This document shows, in pieces, positions 9,625 to 19,330 of a stretch of DNA of 64,000 nt; position 1 is the stretch's first letter; each line of letters opens with the position of its first letter. The notes below the pieces were generated by a model that worked only from the letters and a program-made list of their open reading frames with translations, made no database searches and was not told the DNA's origin. Source of the stretch: JBGSUZ01 sp964404895. GTDB lineage: Bacteria; Bacillota; Clostridia; Peptostreptococcales; Acidaminobacteraceae. Location: NCBI GenBank assembly GCA_964404895.1, contig CAYOLV010000002.1:558001-622000 (forward strand), read 5' to 3'. The position numbers were made by a program, and so were the translations under genes.

Positions 9625-10260
9625 CTATTTCTTTTCATCTTCCTCTTCAGTTCCATGCTCCATAAATCTAGCTTGAACCACGTACTCGTCATCTTCTTCT
9701 TCTTTTTCGTATTGGCTAGGGTCTACATCAATTTCAATATCATCATCGTCTTTATCGGCAGGCGCTTCAGTATGTTCTGCTTTAGGGCCTTTACCTGTAA
9801 AATTATTGATGGTATTTTCAGTGGTTTCAACCACATTTTTAAAAGCCTCTTGTGTCATTTCGTTTAAATTCATTTCTTCGCCATCTTCTTTGACGATTTT
9901 AATGACGCAACCTGTAGCGACAGCTGCAACAATGGCTGTAATCGTAGCAGGTGCAAAGACAAAGGCTGCAAGACCGCCAGCTAAAACCGGAATATCCATG
10001 ATGATTTTGTCATTTCTAACAATCAGGATTTTAGTCACAATCCCTTTGTTGACCAATTCTTTAAGTTGTGCGATAATTTCATCGGTCTTAGAGGCGAAGT
10101 TCCCTTTGTGACGCTCGTTTCGAGTTTTAATGCTTTCTAAATATACAATGGCCTCTAATATATCGCCTTCGTATAATTCTAGAGCTTCTTTAGCAGTTTT
10201 ATAATCTACGCCCGTTCTGTTAATGACCTCATCTACCATTTCTAAAGTAATCGTTACCAT
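9625..10260 (-). CDS. DUF4342-type protein with UBA-like N-terminus
   Basis: 211 aa, start at the ATG at 10260 after AGGAGT; an upstream GTG is too close to that site. The N-terminal 45 residues (MVDEVINRTGVDYKTAKEAL, then YEGDILEAIVYLE) form a UBA/NAC-like helical fold. A hydrophobic segment follows near residues 95-125 (VLAGGLAAFVFAPATITAIV). The tail is very acidic and disordered (DDDDIEIDVD, EKEEEDDEY). This matches the Firmicutes DUF4342 family, of unknown function. It lies between recO and glyS. Confidence 0.75.
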   Translation of the reverse strand: MVTITLEMVDEVINRTGVDYKTAKEALELYEGDILEAIVYLESIKTRNERHKGNFASKTDEIIAQLKELVNKGIVTKILIVRNDKIIMDIPVLAGGLAAFVFAPATITAIVAAVATGCVIKIVKEDGEEMNLNEMTQEAFKNVVETTENTINNFTGKGPKAEHTEAPADKDDDDIEIDVDPSQYEKEEEDDEYVVQARFMEHGTEEEDEKK

Positions 10261-10274
10261 TCTGAACACACTCC

Positions 10275-11024
10275 TTATAGTAGTCTTATGCTTTCCAATA
10301 GTTCTAGGCTCTTCGTAGCAGAAAAACCAGCGTGCACTTGCATATAACGTTTCATTAACTGGCTCATTTTTTGCAAATAAACCGTATTGATGTCAGTCTT
10401 TGCAATTGTCCGAATGTTTTTACGCGTCATGTAGTCAAGAATTTTGGGGACTGTCTTTCCAACCATCCAAAGGTCTTCAATATCGTCCTTACACTTACTA
10501 CATATTATACCGCCATTTTCGATGGATAACCATAAAAATTCCTTATTCTCAGCGCCACAAGATTGGCAACGATCCACCATCATTTTGTAACCGCTGTAAG
10601 CCATGATTTTTATTTCATACGCAGTTTTTATGAGCTCAAGATTTGCATCTTTCTGACTGAGGACATCTAAAGTATCTACCAAATTTGTAAACACACTGTG
10701 ATTGATGACCCCATCGGGCATGAGAAAATTGGTCAACTCTAATAAATAGGAACCGTACGCCATTGGGCTGAGTTGGTCGTGAAAGGCTGCATAGGGGTCA
10801 AGTACATCTATGGATCTGATTTTATTCCAATCCTTTTCAATAGACAGAACAAACTCACCAAAGACAAATAGTTGCGTAGCCGCCGCCAAATTTGAACGAC
10901 CGCTCTTAGCCCCTTTGGCAATAGCTTTAAGCTTGCCCCCTTTGTCCGTGAATAAAGTTACTAAAACATCGTTGTCCTGGAGCTTCTGTCTTTTGAGTAC
11001 AACAGCGTTAGTGGTCAGAAGCAC
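10275..11024 (-). CDS. recO: DNA repair protein RecO
   Basis: Recombination mediator that loads RecA on SSB-coated DNA with RecF/RecR. 249 aa from a GTG at 11024, which has GGGAGG upstream. It has the N-terminal OB fold (TTNAVVLKRQKLQDNDVLVTLF, DKGGKLKAIAKGAKSGRS) and a C-terminal zinc cluster (CQSCGAENK ... GGIICSKC). It lies between era/mgtE and glyS, close to the order in Bacillus. Confidence 0.94.
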   Translation of the reverse strand: MLLTTNAVVLKRQKLQDNDVLVTLFTDKGGKLKAIAKGAKSGRSNLAAATQLFVFGEFVLSIEKDWNKIRSIDVLDPYAAFHDQLSPMAYGSYLLELTNFLMPDGVINHSVFTNLVDTLDVLSQKDANLELIKTAYEIKIMAYSGYKMMVDRCQSCGAENKEFLWLSIENGGIICSKCKDDIEDLWMVGKTVPKILDYMTRKNIRTIAKTDINTVYLQKMSQLMKRYMQVHAGFSATKSLELLESIRLL

Positions 11025-11037
11025 GCAGAACACCTCC

Positions 11038-12420
11038 CTATAACATCACGTGCATTAAGTAGGTTGCCAGTGAAAAATAAATGGACAAACCTGTAATATC
11101 TATAGTGGTACTGATAAAAGGTGCAGAAGCCACTGCGGGGTCAACACCAATCTTTTTAAAAGTCAAAGGAACCAATGTGCCGATGGTAGCGGCTGTCACA
11201 ATATTTGCAAACATAGAAAGTCCTACAATAAAACTGAGGAGCATCTCTCCGTGAGTGACATAGGAAACGACAGCGACAATCAAACTACAAACTGTTCCTA
11301 CAATAACGCCTACAGCCATTTCCTGAAGCAGGGTTCTTAAAACGTCCCAACCTTCAATATAGTTGATTGCAATCGTCCGCACCGTAATGGTTGAGGACTG
11401 AGTTCCAACGTTTCCACCCATCCCTGCGAGTAATGGCATAAACAGCGCTAAGGTTGCATTAGCTGACAATGCGCCTGAAAATTTACTAATGACACTTGCA
11501 GAGAGCAAGCCGCCAAATATGGTAATAATCAGCCAAGGTAGTCTTGATCTGACTGCATATACAATTCTCTTCAAAGAGGAGTCGTCGTCTTCAAAATCTT
11601 CCAAATCCGAAGAACCCGCAAATTTCAAAATATCTTCTGTAGCTTCTTCTTCAATGACATCAATAACATCATCGATGGTGATGATCCCTTTGAGTTTGTT
11701 CTCACTGTCTACAACTGGTACGACTAAGAAGTTATATTTTGAGACAATTCTTGCCACTTCTTCTTGGTCGTCGTCTTCATGAACCGCTATAACGTGGGGG
11801 TTCATAATGTCGGCGATCATTGTTTCACCTTTGGCCACAATCAATTCTCTGAGGGAAATAACCCCTTGGAGAGTATCAAATTCGTCTGTCACAAAGACAT
11901 AGTAAATGGTTTCCGCATCTGGCGCTGTGGCACGTAACTGGCTGATGGCTTGATCTACTGTAATACTTGCCATAAGGGTCACGTACTCTTTGGTCATTTT
12001 ACCGCCGGCAGAATCTTCTTCATACTCCAGCAGTTCCACAACTTCCTTGGCATCTTCCAAGTCCAAGTAGGCTAAAATTTGATATTTTTGATCGTCTGGC
12101 AAATCGTATAACTTATCTGCAATGGCATCTTGAGACATAAAGTCTAAGATTTGCATTCGTTGATTGCTTTCTAATGTTTTAATCAGTTCACAGAAAGTTT
12201 CAGTGCTTAATTCTTCCAAAACATCAGAAGCCTCCTCGAAACCGAGCAGGCTGAAATAGATGTTTCTATGTTTTTCTTCTAACTCCCTCAAAATGAGGGC
12301 CATATCTGCTGTATGCAGGGTTTCATTCAAAGCCTTTATTTCATTGTAATCGCCATTATCTAGATATCGAACTAACAGCGCTACATACTCTTCCAACTTA
12401 TCATCGAAATCTGTATGCAT
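11038..12420 (-). CDS. mgtE: Magnesium transporter MgtE
   Basis: Mg2+ channel/transporter of the inner membrane. 460 aa from the ATG at 12420, after CAGGTGA. An N-terminal superhelical domain contains repeated acidic helices. Paired CBS domains lie at roughly residues 130-260 (AGGKMTKEYVTLMASITVDQAI; VVPVVDSENKLKGIITIDDV). Five membrane helices follow from residue about 290, with GMGGNVGTQSSTITVRTIA, the typical MgtE pore signature. It overlaps no neighbour and sits between era and recO. Confidence 0.96.
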   Translation of the reverse strand: MHTDFDDKLEEYVALLVRYLDNGDYNEIKALNETLHTADMALILRELEEKHRNIYFSLLGFEEASDVLEELSTETFCELIKTLESNQRMQILDFMSQDAIADKLYDLPDDQKYQILAYLDLEDAKEVVELLEYEEDSAGGKMTKEYVTLMASITVDQAISQLRATAPDAETIYYVFVTDEFDTLQGVISLRELIVAKGETMIADIMNPHVIAVHEDDDQEEVARIVSKYNFLVVPVVDSENKLKGIITIDDVIDVIEEEATEDILKFAGSSDLEDFEDDDSSLKRIVYAVRSRLPWLIITIFGGLLSASVISKFSGALSANATLALFMPLLAGMGGNVGTQSSTITVRTIAINYIEGWDVLRTLLQEMAVGVIVGTVCSLIVAVVSYVTHGEMLLSFIVGLSMFANIVTAATIGTLVPLTFKKIGVDPAVASAPFISTTIDITGLSIYFSLATYLMHVML

Positions 12421-12451
12421 GAAATCACCTGCCTTTTTTGAATATAGGGAC

Positions 12452-13345
12452 TTAATCTTTTTTATAACCAAAATTTTTGAGGAAAGTATCAGAATCTCTC
12501 CAACCTGGACGAACCTTTACCCACAATTCTAAGAATACTTTTACGCCTAAAAGATGTTCGATATCTTCTCTAGCGCTTTTGCCAATCCCTTTAAGTTTTC
12601 TGCCATTTTTACCAATAATGATACCCTTGTGTGAGTCTCTTTCGCAAATAATCGTTGCACGAATATCGATCATTTCCTGACCGCGTCTCTCTTTGAAAGA
12701 TTCTATTTCGACGGCAACGCCATGGGGAATTTCATCGTCTAAGTAGTGTAACAATTTTTCACGAATAATCTCCCCAACAACTGCCTTTTCTGGCTGATCA
12801 GTAAGAATATCCCCTGGGTAGTACATAGGTCCCTCTTTGATGAATTTTTTAATCATCCCCATGAGAACATCTACATTGGTGTTGTTGAGAGCAGAAATAT
12901 TGATCACTTCTTTAATGAAAGTATATTTCTTATAATTTTCAACAATTTTAACATAACGGTCTGGGTCAATTAAATCCACTTTATTGATAGCTAAAATAAC
13001 AGGTGTTTTCACTGCTTTAAGCTGTTCTAAAATGAACTCATCTCCAGCGCCTATTCTGTCAGAATCGTCTACCATAAAGACGATGGCATCTACTTCTTTA
13101 AGGGTGTCTAGGGCAGAAGACACCATGAATTCACCTAGCTTTGTTTTCGCTTTGTGAAGTCCTGGGGTATCGATGAAAATGATTTGACACTCTTCATCGG
13201 TGTGAATGGCATTAATTCTATTTCTTGTGGTTTGTGGTTTATCCGACATAATGGCAATTTTTTCGCCTAAAATGGCATTTGCCAAGGTGGATTTACCTAC
13301 ATTTGGTCTACCAATAATGGTAACAAATCCTGATTTAAAACTCAA
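12452..13345 (-). CDS. era: GTPase Era
   Basis: Essential GTPase for 16S rRNA maturation and 30S assembly. 297 aa. It shows G1 GRPNVGKS, G3 DTPGLH, G4 NKVD and the C-terminal KH domain (GIIIGKNGRKLKGIGKSAR). It is tightly linked to cdd upstream, as in Bacillus. Confidence 0.97.
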   Translation of the reverse strand: MSFKSGFVTIIGRPNVGKSTLANAILGEKIAIMSDKPQTTRNRINAIHTDEECQIIFIDTPGLHKAKTKLGEFMVSSALDTLKEVDAIVFMVDDSDRIGAGDEFILEQLKAVKTPVILAINKVDLIDPDRYVKIVENYKKYTFIKEVINISALNNTNVDVLMGMIKKFIKEGPMYYPGDILTDQPEKAVVGEIIREKLLHYLDDEIPHGVAVEIESFKERRGQEMIDIRATIICERDSHKGIIIGKNGRKLKGIGKSAREDIEHLLGVKVFLELWVKVRPGWRDSDTFLKNFGYKKD

Positions 13346-13360
13346 ATTCTGGCCTCCAAT

Positions 13361-13759
13361 CTATTTAAGATCCTTGCTTGTAAAAGAATGTGGCAGCATT
13401 TCGCTGAGCGTAAATACTTTATAATCCATATCCTTTGCGAGTATAATTTCCATGTCTTCATCGCAGAATTCTGCAATGACTTGTCTGCAGATGCCGCATG
13501 GATAAGTGTAATCCAATGAGCTGCTAACAACTGCAATTGCTGCGAATTCTTTTTCACCCTCAGATACAGCTTTAAAAATTGCAGTTCTCTCGGCACAATT
13601 GGTTGCACCATAAGCAGCATTTTCAATATTGCATCCCATATATATTTTACCACTCTTTGTCAAGAGGGCTGCACCCACGTTAAAATGCGAGTAGGGTGTA
13701 TAAGACATTTTTGTTGCTTCGTATGCTGTTTTAACTAATAATTCGTAATTGATTTCCAT
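13361..13759 (-). CDS. cdd: Cytidine deaminase
   Basis: Deaminates cytidine and deoxycytidine for pyrimidine salvage. 132 aa from the ATG at 13759, after GAGGTGA. Zinc-site motifs are visible: CAERTAI (catalytic Glu next to the Cys ligand) and PCGICRQ. SHFNVGAAL forms the substrate pocket. The length is typical of the homotetrameric form. Confidence 0.95.
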   Translation of the reverse strand: MEINYELLVKTAYEATKMSYTPYSHFNVGAALLTKSGKIYMGCNIENAAYGATNCAERTAIFKAVSEGEKEFAAIAVVSSSLDYTYPCGICRQVIAEFCDEDMEIILAKDMDYKVFTLSEMLPHSFTSKDLK

Positions 13760-13772
13760 AATCGTCACCTCA

Positions 13773-14840
13773 TTATTTTTCCCAAAGAACTACCATATTC
13801 TTAGGTATAATTTGAATCCACACATTTCCCGGATTGAGTAATACCGCATTTCCACTTGATGTTGTATACGTTGTAATGCCTGTTCTTGAATCCTTTTGCC
13901 AAGTTATGGGCACTTTCACGCCATCACTGAGCCACCACCCGTTACCACTGCCAACCAGTTCTAAATCGAGACGACCTGCATTGTCTACTACTCGAGTGGG
14001 TACCACTTGAATAATTATATTCTTTGCGGTTAAAGCTGTATTATCAATTTCATCGGTGTGAACCTTCCCATTGACGTAGCGTTGATAAGCTTTTAGATCG
14101 GCAAAATAGCTGTAAGAAACCACATAACCACCATCGTTTTTGCGATAAGGCATTTTAACAAAATCTGCAGCAGTTCCGCCTTCTGGGATGGCATCTTCTT
14201 CTGCATAAATCCAATCAGTAAAACTTGATTCTTGTTTATATTTGCGCTTCATGGATTCATCTTTTAAAATTTGAAAACTTGAATATAAATTGTGAGGCGT
14301 TTTTTTATGAGACTTTCTGAAAAACACTCTGTTACTGCTGCTCAGACCGTCTAAATCTGCCACTTTATAACTCTTAATGTCCTTCAAAGCTTTTGGCGAC
14401 CCGCCCACATGAACGTAAACGGCATTGTATTCCATTGCTCTGTCTAGAAAATAAGGTCTTGCACTGCGGATTGGCCCTATACTCTCAGGCATGCCGTCAA
14501 AAAAGAAGGCCATATATCGTGTAATATTGCCTTCTGCAAGTGCTTCAATCACAATTTCTGCATCCTTGAGCCCTGCTTGAGGTCTTGCCCCTGCATGGTT
14601 GTCAAGCATGACCGCTAAGGGTCTGTTATTGGTTAATTTTGCATTCCAAACTTTGCCTTCGCTTTCAAATGCAGTATTTTCACTTGAATCTGTACTTTCA
14701 AAACTGCTGTTCGTCTCTTTATTGCTGTCAGCCTTTTCAGTTCGTTTCTCTGTTAATGCTTGTTCAGGCGAAACCTTGCAACCTGTTAAAATAAGTACCA
14801 CTGAAAGACTTAATAAAAATAAAGTCATTTGACGCTTCAA
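13773..14840 (-). CDS. DUF3048-family lipoprotein
   Basis: Predicted exported lipoprotein (YerB-like). The start chosen is a TTG at 14840 placed after AGGTGG; an in-frame GTG three codons upstream overlaps the ribosome site. A signal peptide ends in the lipobox LTGC near residue 20, then a Ser/Glu-rich linker. The DUF3048 core begins at RPLAVMLDNHAGARPQAGL. The C-terminal half contains GWWLSDGVKVPITWQKDSRT and GNVWIQIIPK. Family function is unknown. Confidence 0.85.
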   Translation of the reverse strand: MKRQMTLFLLSLSVVLILTGCKVSPEQALTEKRTEKADSNKETNSSFESTDSSENTAFESEGKVWNAKLTNNRPLAVMLDNHAGARPQAGLKDAEIVIEALAEGNITRYMAFFFDGMPESIGPIRSARPYFLDRAMEYNAVYVHVGGSPKALKDIKSYKVADLDGLSSSNRVFFRKSHKKTPHNLYSSFQILKDESMKRKYKQESSFTDWIYAEEDAIPEGGTAADFVKMPYRKNDGGYVVSYSYFADLKAYQRYVNGKVHTDEIDNTALTAKNIIIQVVPTRVVDNAGRLDLELVGSGNGWWLSDGVKVPITWQKDSRTGITTYTTSSGNAVLLNPGNVWIQIIPKNMVVLWEK

Positions 14841-14849
14841 ACAGTCCAC

Positions 14850-15323
14850 CTACGCTCTCGTGATCCCCAGGTTGTTTAGAATAGCCTCTTGCAATGCCTT
14901 CATTTCAGTTTCTTCAGAGGGTGTCATATGATCATAACCTAAAAGGTGAAGCATACTGTGAACCACTAGGAAACACATTTCCCTCTCAAAAGAATGTCCA
15001 TATTGACTAGCTTGCTCAACTGCTTTTTCTACACTGATGACGATATCGCCCAAACAAAGACAGCCTTCTTCAATTTCCTCTAAGTCTTTGAGACCGTCGT
15101 ATTGGGGGAAGGAAAGTACATCTGTATCTTGATCTTTCCCACGATGCTCTTTATTAATCAAACGAATGCCTGCATTGTCTGTCAAACTGAGATCTACTTG
15201 GGTGTCTGCTTCTTCAAAGCCTTCAAAGATCAACGTTTCGATAGCGGCCTGTTCCATTTTTTTCAACAGAGCTTCATCTACTTGTACTTTTACTTGTTCG
15301 TTTTCAACATCCCATGTGAACAA
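14850..15323 (-). CDS. ybeY: Endoribonuclease YbeY
   Basis: Metal-dependent rRNA-maturation endonuclease. The zinc motif HSMLHLLGYDH (H-x3-H-x5-H) is near the C-terminus and DQDTDVLSFP is in the middle. The start chosen is a TTG at 15323, placed 8 nt after GGAGG. An ATG five codons upstream (15338) contains that GGAGG in its own second and third codons and has no ribosome site of its own. It lies directly after phoH, the usual partner. Confidence 0.92.
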   Translation of the reverse strand: MFTWDVENEQVKVQVDEALLKKMEQAAIETLIFEGFEEADTQVDLSLTDNAGIRLINKEHRGKDQDTDVLSFPQYDGLKDLEEIEEGCLCLGDIVISVEKAVEQASQYGHSFEREMCFLVVHSMLHLLGYDHMTPSEETEMKALQEAILNNLGITRA

Positions 15324-15428
15324 TGTCAAGTCCTCCATTATTTTACAAATGTATATAGAGCGCTTTTCTATTATACGCTTAGTGAGTAATAATATCAATG
15401 ATTTTAAGGATTATATCCTTCTGCACAG

Positions 15429-16451
15429 TTACTTTTTAATTAGCTTTTCAGCTTGCTTTTCAGCCTTCTTTTCTTCCTCTTTTTCTGCCATTTTCTTCTC
15501 ATACTTGTCATACTCTTGTATGATTCGTTTGACTAAGGTATGTCTTACAACATCTTTGTCTGAGAATCTATTGATAGCAATCCCTTCTACGTCTTTTAAT
15601 ACGTCCAAGGCGTTGATTAGCCCAGACCGCTTTCCTTTGGGAAGATCTATTTGGGTCACGTCTCCGTTGACTACTACTTTGGAACCAAAACCAAACCGAG
15701 TGAGAAACATTTTCATTTGTTCCACAGTGGTATTTTGAGCTTCATCCAGTATAATAAAGGAATTGTCTAGAGTTCGCCCTCTCATATAAGCCAAAGGCGC
15801 TACTTCAATCAATCCTCGTTCTTTCAACTTTAAATAGGTTTCTGTCCCCAAAATTTCATAAAGAGCGTCATAAAGGGGTCTTAGATAAGGATCTACCTTC
15901 ATTTGCAGATCTCCGGGAAGAAAGCCTAAATTTTCTCCTGCTTCTACCGCAGGACGGGTGATGATAATTCTGGAAACCTCTTCATTTTTAAAGGCTTTGA
16001 TGGCCATTGCAACCGCTAAATAAGTTTTGCCTGTTCCAGCAGGCCCAACGCCAAATGTTACATCATTCTTGCCAATGGCTTCGATATATTTTTGCTGGCC
16101 TAAAGTCTTTGGCTTTACCATTTTGCCTCTGGAAGTCACACAAACAATTGAGTCTGTAAGGGCTGCAAGTTTTTCGCCTTGACCTTCTTTTAACATCATC
16201 ATGGTGTACTCTAGTTTTTGACGGTCTATAGGCTCACCTTTTTTTATCAGATGAATCAGTTTATAAAGAAGAATTTCCACAATTTCGACGACGGTTTCTT
16301 CGCCATGAATTGCTACTTCACCTTCTCTGGATGTAATTTTGACCTTGAATTCGCTTTCAATTCGAATCAAATTTTCGTCCATGTTTCCAAACAATTTATA
16401 TAGAATATCCAGATTTTCAACTAATATTTTCCGTTCAAAGGTCTCTGCCAC
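15429..16451 (-). CDS. phoH: PhoH-like ATPase
   Basis: 340 aa cytosolic ATPase of the PhoH/YlaK group, possibly an RNA helicase-like partner of YbeY. Walker A GPAGTGKTYLAVA lies near residue 135 and Walker B FIILDEAQN near residue 240. An N-terminal KH-like region comes before them, and the C-terminal tail is a Lys/Glu coiled coil. Confidence 0.95.
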   Translation of the reverse strand: MAETFERKILVENLDILYKLFGNMDENLIRIESEFKVKITSREGEVAIHGEETVVEIVEILLYKLIHLIKKGEPIDRQKLEYTMMMLKEGQGEKLAALTDSIVCVTSRGKMVKPKTLGQQKYIEAIGKNDVTFGVGPAGTGKTYLAVAMAIKAFKNEEVSRIIITRPAVEAGENLGFLPGDLQMKVDPYLRPLYDALYEILGTETYLKLKERGLIEVAPLAYMRGRTLDNSFIILDEAQNTTVEQMKMFLTRFGFGSKVVVNGDVTQIDLPKGKRSGLINALDVLKDVEGIAINRFSDKDVVRHTLVKRIIQEYDKYEKKMAEKEEEKKAEKQAEKLIKK

Positions 16452-16584
16452 AACATCATTCCTTTCAGTATAATTATTCTTAGTGTACCATAATCAGAAT
16501 AATCTTGCGTTAAGAATGTGTTGCAATATTGTAGACAGAGGATAACATTAATACCTCTACAAGGTTTAAATCTTATTTTTTAGA

Positions 16585-16616
16585 ACAAAAAAGCTGTCCA
16601 TTTCTGGACAGCTTTT
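16585..16616 (-). terminator. Terminator after yqeY
   Basis: Perfect stem AAAGCTGTCC/GGACAGCTTT with a TTCT-type loop and a T-run on the minus strand, immediately after the yqeY stop. It closes the rpsU-yqeY unit. Confidence 0.88.
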
Positions 16617-16619
16617 AAT

Positions 16620-17066
16620 CTATTTGCTGAGCATTTCCTTAACGAGGGTAGCAATGTGCTTCCCGTCAGCTCTACCTGTAGTTTTTCCAGAAACCAAACT
16701 GATGACTTTGCCCATCTCTTTTGGAGTAGTTGCGCCAGTTTCAGTAATCGCTTCCTTGATAACTTGTATGAGCTCTTCTTCGCTGAGTTGTTCAGGCAAA
16801 TAAGCTTCGAGCACTTTGATCTCTTGATGAGCTTCGTCAACCAAATCTTGTCGACTTGCCTTCTCAAATTCCTCAATAGCAGCACGTTTCTGCTTAATTT
16901 GTTTAGCAATGATTTCGATGACGTCCTCATCTGCGAGATCAATTCTCTGATCCACCTCCACTTGTTTAACAGCTGCTCTTAACATAGTGATTGTGGTTTT
17001 TCGAACGACGTCCTTCTCTTTCATTGCTACCTTGAGGTCTTCCATCAGCTGATCTTTGAGGAGCAT
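16620..17066 (-). CDS. yqeY: GatB/YqeY domain protein
   Basis: 148 aa protein with the YqeY fold, which resembles the GatB C-terminal domain. It is often beside rpsU and is thought to act on tRNA-dependent amidation or RNA, but its role is unproven. Typical features are LMEDLKVAMKEKDVVRKTTI at the start, YLPEQLSEEEL in the centre, and GATTPKEMGKVISLVSGKTTG near the end. Confidence 0.94.
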   Translation of the reverse strand: MLLKDQLMEDLKVAMKEKDVVRKTTITMLRAAVKQVEVDQRIDLADEDVIEIIAKQIKQKRAAIEEFEKASRQDLVDEAHQEIKVLEAYLPEQLSEEELIQVIKEAITETGATTPKEMGKVISLVSGKTTGRADGKHIATLVKEMLSK

Positions 17067-17153
17067 ATTTGTTCACCTCTTTTAGGTATTTTATGAACTA
17101 TATACAGTTAAAGCCAAGTTGACCTCGGCTTGATGACTGCTTAAATTCAATTA

Positions 17154-17339
17154 CTAGAAAGATTTGCTTTTATTTTTTCTTCTTGCCGCTTCTGATTTTT
17201 TCTTACGCTTTACGCTAGGCTTTTCATAGTGCTTTCTCTTCTTAACTTCTGCCAAGACACCTGATTTAGTAGTCTCTCTCTTGAATCTGCGAAGTGCACT
17301 ATCAATTGTCTCGTTAGCTCCAACTTTGATACCTGCCAC
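17154..17339 (-). CDS. rpsU: 30S ribosomal protein S21
   Basis: 61 aa. The GTG at 17339 is placed after GGGAGGG; the open frame extends eight codons upstream without a better site. It has the family core NETIDSALRRFKRETTKSG and KRKHYEKPSVKRKKKSE with a basic C-terminal tail. It is followed by yqeY. Confidence 0.96.
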   Translation of the reverse strand: MAGIKVGANETIDSALRRFKRETTKSGVLAEVKKRKHYEKPSVKRKKKSEAARRKNKSKSF

Positions 17340-17479
17340 AGCTATTCCCTCCCCCCGTGTCAAACTTGCGCATTCTGATTACGCCACTATTTTTCTGTGT
17401 CGTAATTACAGAGGAACACAGAATACTAAGATAGTATACATTAAACCCAGATAAAAAGCAACTCTATTTGACGAACTTT

Positions 17480-17824
17480 TTAACCTGGAGGCCATTGTAA
17501 ATTTCTGCCCCCAAGTAAATGGTAATGAATATGGGCAACCGTTTGTCCGCCTTCTTCTCCACAGTTGTTGACCAATCGGTAACCACTGTCTTTAATCCCT
17601 AAGGACGCAGCTATAACAGGAACTTTTTGCATCATATGCCCTAAAACTGCCGCCATTTCGTCATTGATCATATTGAGTGAATCCAAATGTACCTTTGGAA
17701 CTATGATGACGTGAACAGGTGCTACAGGGCTAATATCTTTGAATGCATAAATCAATTCATCTTCATAAACTTTTGTTGATGGAATGGCTCCCTCAATAAT
17801 TTTACAGAATAAACAATCTGACAT
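17480..17824 (-). CDS. HIT family nucleotide-binding protein
   Basis: 114 aa histidine-triad hydrolase of the HINT type. The ATG at 17824 follows GGAGGTGA. It starts with SDCLFCKIIEGAIPSTKVYE and ends with the triad motif HIHYHLLGG. It acts on nucleoside phosphoramidates in general; the physiological substrate is unknown. It sits between mtaB and rpsU, a common clostridial order. Confidence 0.95.
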   Translation of the reverse strand: MSDCLFCKIIEGAIPSTKVYEDELIYAFKDISPVAPVHVIIVPKVHLDSLNMINDEMAAVLGHMMQKVPVIAASLGIKDSGYRLVNNCGEEGGQTVAHIHYHLLGGRNLQWPPG

Positions 17825-17840
17825 GATTTTCACCTCCAAT

Positions 17841-19232
17841 TTATTTAAGACTTCCAAAGACCAAATCGTTATGAATAGATTCCATTACAACGGTTTGGAC
17901 TGTTCCTATCAGATCTTCGCTGTAAGGCACTGCAACCCGAACATAGCGTTCAGAAAGTCCTTCAGCGTAGTCGTGACCCATCTCTTTGAGTTCCAATTTT
18001 GTTTCGAATAAAACGGTACACGCTTTGCCCATTAAGGATTGGTGATAATCCCTTTCCATCTGATCAGAAATAGCAATTAACCGTTCACTTCTGCTGTGTT
18101 TCGCGTCTCCATTAACTTGACAACCCATTTCTGCCGCAGGGGTGCCTTTTTTAGGTGAATACTGGAAGACGTGAATTTTCGCAAATCCCACCTTTTGAAC
18201 AAAGGCTAATGTTTCCTCAAACTCTTCATCTGTTTCCCCTGGGAAACCCACAATTACATCTGTTGTAAAGGACGGATTTTCAAAGGCAACTTTAATGGCT
18301 TCTACTCTTTCTAAATATTCTTTGGAGTCATACTTTCTATTCATACGTTTTAAGACCGTATCTGAGCCACTTTGTAAAGATAAGTGGAAATGAGGACAGA
18401 ATTTAGGCATCTTTTTAATAGCATCAATAAAATCATCGGATAATAGCCTTGGTTCTAGAGACCCTAAACGGATTCTCTCTAGGCCTTCTATTTCATGAAC
18501 TTCCTTTAATAAGTCCAGTAAGGAAATGTTCCCAAAGTCCTTGCCATAGGAGGCAATGTGAATACCTGTTAAGACGATTTCTTTAAAGCCATGTGCCACA
18601 AGTCGCTTGACTTCGCTAATGACTTGCTCAGGTTGTCTGCTTCTGATTGGGCCTCTGGCATAAGGAATAATACAGTAACTGCAGTACATATTACAGCCTT
18701 CTTGTATTTTGATGAAGGCTCTGGTCTTCTCTGTTACATGGTCAATTTGAAGTTCTTCAAATTCTTTGACCAGCATAATATCTCCAACAAAACACACTTT
18801 GTCCCAAGGCTCTAAGTCCTCTACAAACTCAACAATGCGATTTCGTTCGTTGGTACCTATAACCAAATTAACCCCTTCAATTGCCATGACTTCGTCTGAA
18901 GCCACTTGAGAATAACAGCCAACAACGGCAATAATGGCATTTGGGTTAAGGCGTTTCATTTTGCGAATATACTGTCTTGATTTCTTTTCGCCAAGGTTGG
19001 TAACGGAACAGGTATTGATCACATAAATGTCTGCTCGCTCTTCTGAGGAAACTACCCCGTAGCCTTTAGCGACGAAAAGTTCATTCATGGCTTCTGTTTC
19101 GTATTGATTGACTTTACAACCAAGAGTAAACATAGATACGGTTTTTGGTCGCTTTTTATTTTCTACTTCCACACTCTCAATAGGTCTAGTTTCAACTTTT
19201 ACTCCAGTTTCAATTTGCTTTACAAAACTCAT
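17841..19232 (-). CDS. mtaB: tRNA t6A37 methylthiotransferase MtaB
   Basis: Radical-SAM enzyme that converts t6A37 to ms2t6A37 in tRNA. 463 aa: an about 30-residue N-terminal extension, a UPF0004 domain (TLGCKVNQYETEAM; conserved Cys residues also in INTCSVT and VGCYSQ), the radical-SAM cluster motif CNMYCSYC near residue 181, and a C-terminal TRAM domain. Its start has AAAGGA at good spacing. This is the last clearly chromosomal housekeeping gene in the window. Confidence 0.95.
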   Translation of the reverse strand: MSFVKQIETGVKVETRPIESVEVENKKRPKTVSMFTLGCKVNQYETEAMNELFVAKGYGVVSSEERADIYVINTCSVTNLGEKKSRQYIRKMKRLNPNAIIAVVGCYSQVASDEVMAIEGVNLVIGTNERNRIVEFVEDLEPWDKVCFVGDIMLVKEFEELQIDHVTEKTRAFIKIQEGCNMYCSYCIIPYARGPIRSRQPEQVISEVKRLVAHGFKEIVLTGIHIASYGKDFGNISLLDLLKEVHEIEGLERIRLGSLEPRLLSDDFIDAIKKMPKFCPHFHLSLQSGSDTVLKRMNRKYDSKEYLERVEAIKVAFENPSFTTDVIVGFPGETDEEFEETLAFVQKVGFAKIHVFQYSPKKGTPAAEMGCQVNGDAKHSRSERLIAISDQMERDYHQSLMGKACTVLFETKLELKEMGHDYAEGLSERYVRVAVPYSEDLIGTVQTVVMESIHNDLVFGSLK

Positions 19233-19269
19233 ATTTATTCCTTTCTAACTGATAGGCACTGTAAATAAA

Positions 19270-19317
19270 AAAATTATAACACAAAAAAAAAGAAAAGTTC
19301 TATCCAAATAGAACCTT
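19270..19317 (-). terminator. Terminator after the 68-aa gene
   Basis: Stem GGTTCTAT/ATAGAAC followed by a T-rich tract on the minus strand. It lies between the small gene at 19.3-19.5 kb and mtaB. Confidence 0.7.
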
Positions 19318-19330
19318 GCTTACATTTTTA